Assembly (NCBI RefSeq): GCF_000298315.2
Contig: NZ_AEYE02000022.1
Location: 62,001-126,000, forward strand
DNA length: 64,000 nucleotides
Reading direction: 5' to 3'
Origin: Rhizobium grahamii CCGE 502
GTDB lineage: Bacteria > Pseudomonadota > Alphaproteobacteria > Rhizobiales > Rhizobiaceae
The notes below the pieces were generated by a model. That model had not been told where the DNA came from. It saw only the letters and a list, made by a program, of their open reading frames with translations, and searched no databases. Positions 1 to 6,759 of the stretch are shown one piece after another. Both the position numbers and the translations under genes were made by a program. Positions within the stretch are counted from its first letter, which is position 1; each line of letters opens with the position of its first letter.

Positions 1-1
1 C

Positions 2-619
2 CTCGACCTCCCCGGTACTCTGGCCCCATCCGTGATCTCCGACAATTTTGAAGGCGCTAGGGAACTGACCCGGAAAATACTGCTGAACTGCGAGCGCCAG
101 CTCCACGAGAAAAACCCACTCCTGTTCATCGGTGGCCGCGGCAGTGATCACAATACAGCCGAGCGCATCAGGGGCTTCCGCCAGGCCCATTCCGAGCTGA
201 ACGTTTCCATCGGCGAGGAGAATATTCTGCCTTGCGGTTATGCACCCGAGAAGGCGGAAAAGGCGCTTGACGAGCTGGTCGCTCGCGGTGTTTCTCCGGC
301 TAAGGGCATGTTCGTGAACTCGACGATTTCCCTCGAAGGGGTGATGCGGTGGCTGAGGCGGGCCGGTCCGATCGACAGCCAGGATGTCGTCATCGGCTGT
401 TTCGACTGGGACCCGTTTGCAGCCCTTCTCGGGCATCACATTGAAATGGTGCGGCAGAATGTTCCGGCCATGCTCGAAAAAATGTTCGAGATGATCGAAT
501 CAGGGCAAACGAAGCCAGTTGTGGTGCAAGTGCCGCCGATCATGCCGGACGAAGAGGGGTTGCTGATTTCGCGGGAAGGCGAGTTGAAGGCGGAGACGGC
601 CTACAGGAACGCTGGGTAA
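2..619 (+). CDS. LacI-family transcriptional regulator, C-terminal part (5' end outside window)
   Basis: The reading frame is open from base 2, so the start and the N-terminal helix-turn-helix lie upstream of the window. The visible 205 residues are the distal half of a LacI/PurR-type periplasmic-binding-like effector domain. It opens with LDLPGTLAPSVISDNFEGA, the linker that precedes the 'DN..GA' helix in sugar-responsive LacI proteins, followed by an LLFIGG strand and a VVIGCFDWDP strand typical of the last third of the domain. Such proteins are dimeric cytoplasmic repressors released by a sugar or sugar phosphate. The ligand cannot be read from this fragment. The next gene on the same strand is selD, 247 bases away, with no sign of coupling. 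Confidence 0.8.
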   Translation, partial: LDLPGTLAPSVISDNFEGARELTRKILLNCERQLHEKNPLLFIGGRGSDHNTAERIRGFRQAHSELNVSIGEENILPCGYAPEKAEKALDELVARGVSPAKGMFVNSTISLEGVMRWLRRAGPIDSQDVVIGCFDWDPFAALLGHHIEMVRQNVPAMLEKMFEMIESGQTKPVVVQVPPIMPDEEGLLISREGELKAETAYRNAG

Positions 620-866
620 CGCCACAGATTTGGATTGATCCGCACCTTTGAGAACGGCATCCCCCGGTCGATCCTACTGCTGACGAGGCCAGATCGCCCG
701 TGGAGATGCAGATCGCTACAAGGTCGGAGAAACACAAAAAAGGCCGACTGGGGTTTTCGTTCCGTTTTTGGCGCTATGTCCTTTTACGTGGGGACAAGAT
801 TACCCTGATCAACACGCTGCCGTGCATTGTCCAAGTGACACAAGCCCGCCTTCGAGAGACCGAGCG
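620..866. other. Intergenic region before selD
   Basis: This 247-base gap lies between the LacI-type gene and selD. Short open frames here overlap one another and have no recognisable product. I see no convincing terminator, operator or RNA gene in it. The selD promoter should lie here but I cannot assign it. Confidence 0.4.
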
Positions 867-1916
867 ATGACAGAGAACAGTTTCCGCCTGACAGAACTTG
901 CGCATGGTGGTGGGTGCGGCTGTAAGCTTGCGCCGTCGGTTTTGCAGAACCTTCTCGCTAGCCAACCCGCCGCGCAGCCATTTGCCCAGCTCCTGGTCGG
1001 CACCGAGATGGCGGATGATGCTGCCGTATGGCAGGTCGACGAGAACACCTGCATTATCGCGACCACCGATTTCTTCATGCCTGTCGTCGATGATCCATAC
1101 GATTTCGGACGCATCGCGGCGACGAACGCCATCTCCGACGTCTACGCCATGGGGGGCAAGCCCATCCTCGCATTGGCCATCCTCGGCATGCCCATCAGCA
1201 AGCTCGCCCCGGAAAAGATTGCCAAGGTGCTGGAGGGAGGGGCAGCGATCTGCGCCGAAGCAGGAATTCCCGTCGCTGGCGGCCATTCCATCGATTCCGT
1301 AGAACCAATCTATGGCCTTGCTGTCATTGGCCTTTGCCGCCCCGAACATGTCCGTCGCAACAGCGGCGCAGAGGCAGGCGATGCGATCATCCTGACAAAG
1401 GGAATCGGCATTGGGATCTACTCGGCAGCGATCAAGAAAAACGCGCTGCCGGCCGGTTGCTACGACGAAATGATCGCATCAACTACTCTTTTGAACCGTA
1501 TTGGGACCGAACTTGCCCGTGATGCCGATGTCCATGCGATCACCGATGTCACGGGGTTTGGCATTCTGGGCCACGGTCTCGAAATGGCTCGCGCTTCAGG
1601 CGTGTCGCTGACCATTAACGTCAAAGATATTCCTTTCCTGTCCGTGGCTGAAAGCCTTGCCCAGGAAGGGTTCATCACAGGCGCCTCCAACCGGAACTGG
1701 GCAAGTTACGGTGAGGACGTCATCTTGCCGGAGACAATGGCGGACTGGCGGCGGCTGCTTCTTGCCGATCCCCAGACGTCGGGCGGGCTTCTCGTTTCTT
1801 GCGCTCCCGCAAAGGCACACTCCCTTGTGCAGGCAATACGAGCCGCCGGCTATCCCCTGGCATCGGCTATCGGAAACGTGAAGGAAGGACCGGCGCGGAT
1901 TGTTGTTCGTGACTGA
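867..1916 (+). CDS. selD: Selenide, water dikinase (selenophosphate synthetase)
   Basis: SelD makes selenophosphate from selenide and ATP, the selenium donor for Sec-tRNA synthesis. The protein is 349 residues, normal for the family. Near the N-terminus it has [11 protein letters not shown], matching the glycine/cysteine loop of E. coli SelD (GAGCGCK) with its essential Cys and Lys. Further on are the AIRS-type motifs [29 protein letters not shown] (an Asp metal site) and [14 protein letters not shown], and it ends with DPQTSGGLL. An open frame extends upstream to 768, but the ATG at 867 begins the recognisable protein ([16 protein letters not shown]) and is preferred. It is on the opposite strand from the sel/fdo operon at 8336-18398 but clearly belongs to the same selenoprotein pathway. 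No UGA codon interrupts it. Confidence 0.95.
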   Translation: MTENSFRLTELAHGGGCGCKLAPSVLQNLLASQPAAQPFAQLLVGTEMADDAAVWQVDENTCIIATTDFFMPVVDDPYDFGRIAATNAISDVYAMGGKPILALAILGMPISKLAPEKIAKVLEGGAAICAEAGIPVAGGHSIDSVEPIYGLAVIGLCRPEHVRRNSGAEAGDAIILTKGIGIGIYSAAIKKNALPAGCYDEMIASTTLLNRIGTELARDADVHAITDVTGFGILGHGLEMARASGVSLTINVKDIPFLSVAESLAQEGFITGASNRNWASYGEDVILPETMADWRRLLLADPQTSGGLLVSCAPAKAHSLVQAIRAAGYPLASAIGNVKEGPARIVVRD

Positions 1917-1949
1917 TCTGAACTGATCGGGGAACGTTCCTTGCTATTC

Positions 1950-1974
1950 GGAACAGCGCCTTATCTGGTGCGTT
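1950..1974 (+). promoter_or_regulatory. Candidate EcfG (general stress sigma factor) promoter
   Basis: GGAAC at 1950-1954 and CGTT at 1971-1974 are separated by exactly 16 bases. This matches the GGAAC-N16-CGTT consensus of the alphaproteobacterial general stress sigma factor EcfG/RpoE2. It lies 24 bases ahead of the small secreted protein gene at 1998, at the right distance to drive it. A partly palindromic GGGAACGTTCC at about 1930-1940 lies just upstream. Confidence 0.65.
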
Positions 1975-1997
1975 GAAGGGCGTTAGTGGAGGATGTC

Positions 1998-2354
1998 ATG
2001 CGTTATCGGCAAGCTGCCCCTGGTTCACGACCCGCAGCGACCCGTGTTGTCGCTGCATTGCTTGTCGCGGCAAACGTCGCGACCATCCAACCGGTCCTTG
2101 CGCAGACACAGCCAAACTGCCCCGCGCCTTCGGCGGCGCAGGCGAGAAGCAAGGCCGAGCCTGCCACGCAGCCCAACACGACCGCAGGGGATGGCACCTC
2201 ACCCGGCAACAGTGGCTCCACGGGCTGGACAGGAGGCACGGGTGGGGCATTCATTGGCACCAATCCGCAAGGTGCAACCAGGAACTCAACTACATGGCAG
2301 CCACCTACCGCCCGCGGGCTAGATCTTGCTAAGGCGCCTCCACCGGAATGCTGA
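1998..2354 (+). CDS. Small secreted Gly/Thr/Pro-rich protein, function unknown
   Basis: This 118-residue protein starts at the ATG at 1998, five bases after a good ribosome binding site (GGAGG, 1988-1992). An in-frame start at 1986 lacks one. The N-terminus is a Sec-type signal: a basic stretch, then the hydrophobic segment VVAALLVAANVATI and a likely cleavage after PVLA. The mature part is low in complexity, rich in Thr, Gly, Pro and Ala, with a single Cys soon after cleavage and one as the last residue. The C-terminal half (GWTGGTGGAFIGTN, then PPTARGLDLAK) resembles small exported proteins common in rhizobia, but I know no function. The EcfG-type promoter just upstream predicts induction under general stress. 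Overlapping frames in the same stretch are treated as shadows. Confidence 0.65.
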   Translation: MRYRQAAPGSRPAATRVVAALLVAANVATIQPVLAQTQPNCPAPSAAQARSKAEPATQPNTTAGDGTSPGNSGSTGWTGGTGGAFIGTNPQGATRNSTTWQPPTARGLDLAKAPPPEC

Positions 2355-2548
2355 TCTTGCTGGTGCGAGCTGACGTCCTGGATGAAGTGCCGCAGAAAGA
2401 AGACGGTAGCAGTCTGCGAATGCGGCGTGATCAGAACCGGAAGCTAGATTAAGATTAGGTCCTTCAGGGCGGGGGGGACGCCGTCATCGCCGACGTCAGA
2501 ACGGGTAACACTACCACGCATCGTGCAACTGCCAATTCAGGTTTGCTA

Positions 2549-4459
2549 TTAGAATCCTGCTTTCTTCAGGCCGTCACGATAAAGGTCCTTGTGCCATTGC
2601 TCCTTGCTCGGAACGGCAGAAAGCCACCGGTCGACGTCGAAGTCCGGATTGGCTTCGCGAAATCTGCGGACGTAGAACCGCGCTTTTTCCTGGTTGTCCA
2701 ACAGCGCCCAGCTTGCGGCTGAAAGCCTGTCAGCCAAACTGGGGTCGGCCATTTGCCCGATGTAATCCAGTGCCCCTTTGAAATCGGCAAGTGCATAGCT
2801 CGCCCCTGCAGCCGTCCATAGGTACGTGTCAGGGCTTAGAGGGTTGAGTTCGATTGCTCGCTCGATCTTTTGCAACGCCATGGCAGGGAGGGAGCAATGG
2901 ACGAGGGTGTCGGCGTAGTCGGCGATGACGTCGGCATGGTGTGGACCACAGGCCTCCGCCAACTCCATCGCTTCGGCGCTTTCGTCGAACTGCCCCTTTA
3001 ACAATCTCGCGACGCCCAGCTCGCGGTAGGCGTCAGCGAAGTCTGAACGCGTCTGGCCTGCTTGCTTTGCCAATGTTTCGGCCGTGTTCAGCAGCTCGAT
3101 ATCGCCTCGCGCTGTCAGCAGCCACTCCTTCGAATAGGTTCGCGCCATCGAACTTAGCGCTGGCGCAAAGTTCGGGGTCACATTCAGCGCTGCTTTCATC
3201 TCTGCACGCGCGCGCCGCAAGTTCGGAAGTGTTAACCGGACCATATGTCGCCTGCCGACCAGATACCGATGGTAGGCCACTGGACTGAGATTCTCTTGCA
3301 GGGCTTCATATCGTTCTATTTCTCTGCAAACGGACAGCGCCACCTGTCGGGTAACCGTCCTTCTGTCTTTGGCAAGAGCCATCTGGTGGAGGCTGAAGCG
3401 GTCCGCCCATATGACCTGATGCTGATCAAAGTAGATTAGCTGGACGAACAGTGTCGCGTCGTCTGTGTCGCCGCTGGTGCTGGTTTCAAGGACGTAATTC
3501 ACGCGATGTCGCGTACAGAAATCTGACTGCGTCCTTATGTCCTTGCCCACTTGAGCCGCTGAATAAGGCGCAATCACCTGAACGCTATCAAACGCGCAGA
3601 AACCGATAGTAATGTCCTCGATGAGTGATCCGGCAAGTCGCCACGCACTTGATTGCACGGATTGACTCCGGGGTGGCAACAACATCAGACGGGGAATAGC
3701 GGCGACGACGTCTCTGGCCACAGATGTAGCGTCGCCTGAAGGTACGGTCGGTTGAGTTAACGTTAACGGGCCGCCGCCAGCTCTTAGGCGGCTATTTTGC
3801 AATGAGAGGGCAATCTGACGACGTTCGACATCCTCCCTTATGGAAGCCACTTCTTGTTCTGCGTTAAGGATCTGCAAAATAAAGCGTTTTGTCTCTGGAT
3901 TGTGTGGATCCAGCCAAGAGAGTGTCGCCGCGGCTCGTCGCAAGATATCGGTCGCTTTTTTTCCTTGCGGCAGCCTTGAGGCGGCTCTCAATGTCTCTTT
4001 GAGAAGGCGTGCATGATAATTCTCCCGCTCGGCGAACCACCTTCTAAATTCCTGGCTCGCACTCTGAGCTGTCCCCAAAAATGGCTGATTGAGAAGTTTC
4101 AAAAGGTCCTTGAGGAACGCGACTGGCTCACGGGCTCCTTCATCGGCTTCTAGGAGGAGGTCCGAAGACAAAGCCTGTCGGTTAACCGATAGTACTCCGT
4201 CCTGTGCGGAAAGTATCGCGGTGCCCAGTTCGTGCTGGCGCGCCATAATTCTGGAAACCGCCTTTCTCAGTGTCGTGCGCGCGACGTTGTCATCTGCGTC
4301 GCCCCATAGAAAGCGTGCTGTTGTCGGACGATCTAGCTCGCCCTGATCGGCCGTCAGCAAGTATGCAAAGAGCAGCAGCCCTTTTTCGGGAAACGGGACT
4401 GTCTCGCCGTTTCGGTCGATTAGCTGCAACCGGCCAAAAGTCCTCAAAAAAAACGCCAT
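2549..4459 (-). CDS. SARP-like transcriptional regulator with C-terminal TPR repeats
   Basis: This 636-residue protein starts at the ATG at 4459 (MAFFLRTFGRL), which has a GAAGG-like ribosome binding site. An open frame runs 35 codons further upstream to 4564 without signal. Residues 1-70 are a winged-helix domain of the OmpR/SARP type (TFGRLQL, FPEKGLLLFAYLL, RPTTARFLWGD, TTLRKAVSRI), followed by a bacterial-transcriptional-activator helical region. The middle (LIEDITIGFCAFDSVQVIAP, near residues 280-310) resembles the TolB-like module of HilA/CadC-type or cyclase-associated regulators. The last 220 residues form TPR-like helical pairs (ELGVARLLKGQFDESAEAME and the RAIELNPLSPDTYLW repeat). 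There are no membrane segments, so it should act in the cytoplasm. Its targets are unknown; it faces the small secreted protein gene convergently. Confidence 0.75.
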   Translation of the reverse strand: MAFFLRTFGRLQLIDRNGETVPFPEKGLLLFAYLLTADQGELDRPTTARFLWGDADDNVARTTLRKAVSRIMARQHELGTAILSAQDGVLSVNRQALSSDLLLEADEGAREPVAFLKDLLKLLNQPFLGTAQSASQEFRRWFAERENYHARLLKETLRAASRLPQGKKATDILRRAAATLSWLDPHNPETKRFILQILNAEQEVASIREDVERRQIALSLQNSRLRAGGGPLTLTQPTVPSGDATSVARDVVAAIPRLMLLPPRSQSVQSSAWRLAGSLIEDITIGFCAFDSVQVIAPYSAAQVGKDIRTQSDFCTRHRVNYVLETSTSGDTDDATLFVQLIYFDQHQVIWADRFSLHQMALAKDRRTVTRQVALSVCREIERYEALQENLSPVAYHRYLVGRRHMVRLTLPNLRRARAEMKAALNVTPNFAPALSSMARTYSKEWLLTARGDIELLNTAETLAKQAGQTRSDFADAYRELGVARLLKGQFDESAEAMELAEACGPHHADVIADYADTLVHCSLPAMALQKIERAIELNPLSPDTYLWTAAGASYALADFKGALDYIGQMADPSLADRLSAASWALLDNQEKARFYVRRFREANPDFDVDRWLSAVPSKEQWHKDLYRDGLKKAGF

Positions 4460-4564
4460 GCCGACCTTCGATACTGAACCATTTGCTTTGAACAGATTGT
4501 CCGAATGTTCTGTGCGGATCAACACGGATCTAGACTTACCTGAAGAGGCTCCTATAGCTCGCAA

Positions 4565-5051
4565 GCACCTCGTGCATGAGATGGCGGAAGAGGTGTCCGC
4601 TGCAGCAGGTTTTTACCGGCGGCCGCGGTCTTGCCTACATCGAGCGTACCCGCAGGGAGTTGACTCGCTGTGGCCAATGGATCCGACAAAAACCACGACC
4701 AAACGCGTGGGCATGCGTACCGTCTACCAGTTCGAGAACAAGAATGCCACGCGCTCGACGTGTGCGGTCTCGGCCACTACGGGCCGATCTTCAGCCGCCG
4801 CCTTGGCTGCATTCCGTCGCCCACGCAAATATTTGTGAAATTCTCAGAGCACACCGAATGCGCCAAGCGATAGGAGCGCTTGCACGTAGACTACGAGGTC
4901 GCCCGAGTAGACAGCCAGTCCCGACCAAAACCTCCATGTGAAAGAGCCCCGCTGTTTCTCCGATGCTGCCAGAAGCAATGAGCGGTGTCGATTGCGCAGT
5001 TCATGCGACCAGCCTCAGGAACCCGCGCTGCGTCGCGAATGGTACTTGGTT
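4565..5051. other. Non-coding stretch upstream of the TPR regulator
   Basis: About 490 bases contain only short overlapping frames on the plus strand, for example ending near 4838 and 4941, with no recognisable domain and no good ribosome binding site. The promoter of the minus-strand regulator should be near 4460-4600. I could not identify an element here; the fragments could be relics of a decayed gene. Confidence 0.4.
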
Positions 5052-5088
5052 GAATAAAAAAGGCCCGGCAACTGGGAGTAACCGGGCC
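5052..5088 (-). terminator. Rho-independent terminator of unit b
   Basis: On the minus strand, GGCCCGG (5088-5082) pairs with CCGGGCC (5068-5062) around a 13-base loop and is followed directly by six Ts. This is a textbook intrinsic terminator. No protein-coding gene ends here. Confidence 0.85.
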
Positions 5089-5143
5089 GCTGGCTCCAGA
5101 GGGTCGGAGGCCAGCTTTGCAATGCGCCTGTCAGAGTTCATTG
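5052..5143 (-). ncRNA. Candidate EcfG-dependent small RNA (unit b)
   Basis: An RNA of about 90 nt is predicted between the EcfG-type promoter at 5151-5177 and the terminator at 5052-5088. There is no open frame with a ribosome binding site in it. It can form an internal hairpin (GCTGGC ... GCCAGC, around 5092-5116) whose apical part is C/U-rich, then the terminator hairpin with an ACUCCCA loop. Pyrimidine-rich exposed loops are typical of sRNAs that pair with Shine-Dalgarno regions, such as GsrN of Caulobacter. It is the downstream member of a tandem pair with unit a. The exact ends are inferred. Confidence 0.55.
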
Positions 5144-5150
5144 CCAATTG

Positions 5151-5177
5151 GAAACTGATGCGGGCAGGAAAGGTTCC
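5151..5177 (-). promoter_or_regulatory. EcfG-type promoter of small RNA unit b
   Basis: On the minus strand, GGAAC (5177-5173) and AGTTTC (5156-5151) are spaced so that 16 bases separate GGAAC from AGTT. It begins about a dozen bases after the terminator of unit a. Confidence 0.65.
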
Positions 5178-5179
5178 AA

Positions 5180-5280
5180 AAGAAAGGCCCGGCGGGGCGA
5201 GGGAAGCCGGCGCCAGGCTTTTTTGGCGGACCTGCGCATATGGGCGATGCCTGGTCCTGCAGCCTGCGTGTTAGTGCTGC
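5180..5280 (-). ncRNA. Candidate EcfG-dependent small RNA (unit a)
   Basis: An RNA of about 100 nt is predicted between the EcfG-type promoter at 5287-5313 and a terminator-like hairpin at 5180-5210. Its 5' part can fold as GCAG...CTGC. The terminator hairpin CCGGC (5210-5206) / GCCGG (5193-5189) has the pyrimidine-rich loop TTCCCTCGCCCC and is followed by a T-rich tract (TTTCTTTT). There is no plausible small protein. It is immediately followed by the promoter of unit b. The ends are inferred, and the terminator is weaker than those of units b and c. Confidence 0.5.
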
Positions 5281-5286
5281 GTGCAA

Positions 5287-5313
5287 GAAACTGGCGCCTG
5301 GAAAGAAAGTTCC
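5287..5313 (-). promoter_or_regulatory. EcfG-type promoter of small RNA unit a
   Basis: On the minus strand, GGAAC (5313-5309) is followed after 16 bases by AGTTTC (5292-5287). The same architecture recurs at 5151-5177, 6298-6324 and 6432-6456. Confidence 0.65.
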
Positions 5314-5539
5314 ACCGGGCCATGCCAATGTGACAAAGGGGCCGAGGCAATTGGCGGAAGAGGTGTCAGGCGAATTGGTGTCCGCAACAGTTCGCAAGCG
5401 TCCGTTATCGCTTTGAAAATAAGCGGTAATCTGCCTTTAATAGTTCACGCAAATTCGCGATGATTCGCTTGTAACCCGCACAGAAACTGGGGAAACAAGT
5501 GGGGATCGGATTGGTGCGCGGTCTCCATAAACTCTCAGC
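5314..5539. other. Intergenic sequence before the integrase relic
   Basis: No gene is recognisable. Short frames on both strands lack domains and ribosome binding sites. Confidence 0.3.
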
Positions 5540-5785
5540 TTCTTTGTTTCGTCAGACAGGTTGAAGGCAGGTCGCCATAGCGATGGCGGGGGCTCTATCT
5601 CAATGTGTCAAAGACGGGCGCCAAGTCCTGGGTGTTTATGTGGGTCATCACCGTAAAGCGATACGAAATGGGCCTTGGATCGCCGGAAAATCCGGCAAGG
5701 CCGAGACGGTTTCTCTGAAGCAAGACTCGCGAAAAGGCGCGGGAGATCCGCGATATTCTGGGCCGCAAAGGCGACCCCTTCATGG
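5540..5785 (+). pseudogene. Decayed tyrosine integrase, N-terminal (DUF4102-type) fragment
   Basis: Reading across frames gives the N-terminal arm-binding domain of P4-type phage/island integrases. The first frame has LKAGRHSDGGG from 5561. A one-base shift then gives GLYLNVSKTGAKSWVFMW and a GLGS motif, and further shifts give GFSEARLAK and REKAREIRDILGRKGDPF up to about 5778. The expected order in intact integrases is LxxGRHxDGGGLYL, then GxxSWxxR, then GLGxxxxVSLxEARxxAxxxRxxxxxGxDP. At least two frameshifts and an in-frame stop, and absence of the catalytic C-terminal domain, make it a dead remnant. Such integrases insert islands at tRNA genes, so the relic may mark an old island edge. 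It lies between the two pairs of small-RNA units. Confidence 0.75.
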
Positions 5786-6212
5786 AAGCGTCGGATCGGA
5801 CCATTGAAACGCAAACTCGTCTCCGTATTCCTGGTAATGGCGTGAACCTCACAGTTTCGATCACCCCGGCAATTTGAGCAAAATGCTTGGATCTTTGTCC
5901 GGATCTCGCTTTCGAATGATCACTCTCTCTGACGTTTCATTGGCACGGCGCCCTCGCCGCACGGCGCAGGCTTACCCTTTGCAGATTACCCTCTGCAAGA
6001 GCGCTTCAGGAGTCATCGCTATAGGACCTGCATCCTATTGCCTTCGAGCAGCCGGATCACCCCATCGGACTGCAGCGCATACAGCGTGTTTCCGCCGCCT
6101 CCAACACGCGAGATTGGGAATCGTGCCAATCAAAGAATGATCACCTGGAAGGAAGGGTCGGGGTACAAGGGGTTCGAGCCTTCTTTCCCATGCCATGCGT
6201 TTGTCGATCCAT
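5786..6212. other. Non-coding stretch after the integrase relic
   Basis: No intact gene or recognisable domain over about 430 bases. This is probably decayed island DNA. A GGTTCGAG motif at about 6170 resembles a tRNA T-loop but no cloverleaf can be drawn around it. Confidence 0.35.
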
Positions 6213-6248
6213 GCAAAAAGAGACCCCGCTCAGTGGGAGGAGCGGGGT
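6213..6248 (-). terminator. Rho-independent terminator of unit c
   Basis: On the minus strand, ACCCCGCT (6248-6241) pairs with AGCGGGGT (6230-6223) around a 10-base loop and is followed by CTCTTTTTG. No protein gene ends here. Confidence 0.8.
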
Positions 6249-6290
6249 TCTGCGGGACAGGAAGAGCTAGGAGAAGACACATCCGTCTCG
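6213..6290 (-). ncRNA. Candidate EcfG-dependent small RNA (unit c)
   Basis: An RNA of about 80 nt is predicted between the EcfG-type promoter at 6298-6324 and a strong terminator at 6213-6248. The body contains the pyrimidine-rich tract UCUUCUCCUAGCUCUUCCUG, and the terminator loop is CCUCCCACUG. Both could pair with ribosome binding sites, as in the rhizobial alpha-r14 family and Caulobacter GsrN. No coding potential is seen. It directly follows unit d. Confidence 0.6.
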
Positions 6291-6297
6291 CGTTCGT

Positions 6298-6324
6298 GAA
6301 ACTCTCGCACCCGGATTGGGTTCC
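6298..6324 (-). promoter_or_regulatory. EcfG-type promoter of small RNA unit c
   Basis: On the minus strand, GGAAC (6324-6320) is followed after 16 bases by AGTTTC (6303-6298). It starts about 20 bases after the terminator stem of unit d. Confidence 0.65.
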
Positions 6325-6339
6325 ACCGCCGATGCCTGA

Positions 6340-6370
6340 AAAGAAGCCCCGCCTGATGGGCAAGCGGGGC
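6340..6370 (-). terminator. Rho-independent terminator of unit d
   Basis: On the minus strand, GCCCCGC (6370-6364) pairs with GCGGGGC (6352-6346) around an 11-base loop and is followed by TTCTTTTC. Confidence 0.75.
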
Positions 6371-6424
6371 GAGTTGGGGCTTCATACGAAAAGGGAAGAA
6401 GGTGCGTGCATCTCCTTCTTCTGG
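6340..6424 (-). ncRNA. Candidate EcfG-dependent small RNA (unit d)
   Basis: An RNA of about 85 nt is predicted between the promoter at 6432-6456 and the terminator at 6340-6370. It folds a 5' hairpin (GAAGAAGG ... CCTTCTTC, about 6392-6420), then has a pyrimidine tract, then the terminator hairpin. The purine-rich strand of the 5' hairpin includes AAGGAG, but no sensible frame follows it. It forms a tandem pair with unit c. Confidence 0.55.
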
Positions 6425-6431
6425 GCGCGAA

Positions 6432-6456
6432 AACGACGCACTTCGACGTTGGTTCC
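6432..6456 (-). promoter_or_regulatory. EcfG-type promoter of small RNA unit d
   Basis: On the minus strand, GGAAC (6456-6452) and CGTT (6435-6432) are separated by exactly 16 bases, the consensus arrangement. Confidence 0.7.
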
Positions 6457-6591
6457 GTGACCTACCGGACGAATTAGAAAATTCTTAACAAGGCGCTTTG
6501 GCTGGCCGGATTGACTACCCGCGTCGAGCTCTTTTCCGGCAAGATGGGCGACGTCAACGGGAAGACAGACCGAACTCTCGATCGCTTGATT

Positions 6592-6627
6592 TTAGCCAAG
6601 GGCCGATTCGACGCAGCCCTTGGCTAA
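6592..6627 (-). terminator. Inverted repeat downstream of the DUF1254 gene, possible terminator
   Basis: TTAGCCAAGGG (6592-6602) and CCCTTGGCTAA (6617-6627) form a perfect 11-bp stem around a 14-base loop. It lies 130 bases past the stop of the DUF1254 gene. On the minus strand the stem is followed by AAATC rather than a T-run, so it may be an RNA-stabilising or processing hairpin. Confidence 0.45.
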
Positions 6628-6759
6628 GGGTCAAAGACCCTCCGCCGCGGTCATCAACAGTGCACCACGCCCGAGCACGATGCTCACAGCCGCATCCTCT
6701 TGCCTTCCCGCAGCCGATCACGCCGTTGCGCAGCCAAACTGGATCACCGCAACGGGAAG

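Noticed and set aside
4565-4941. Plus-strand frames that might be a gene antisense and upstream of the TPR regulator
   Set aside because: They overlap each other in different frames, lack domains and have no ribosome binding site.
6150-6200. tRNA-like T-loop (GGTTCGAG) that could be a tRNA or attachment site
   Set aside because: No anticodon or acceptor stem can be drawn around it; it is probably chance.
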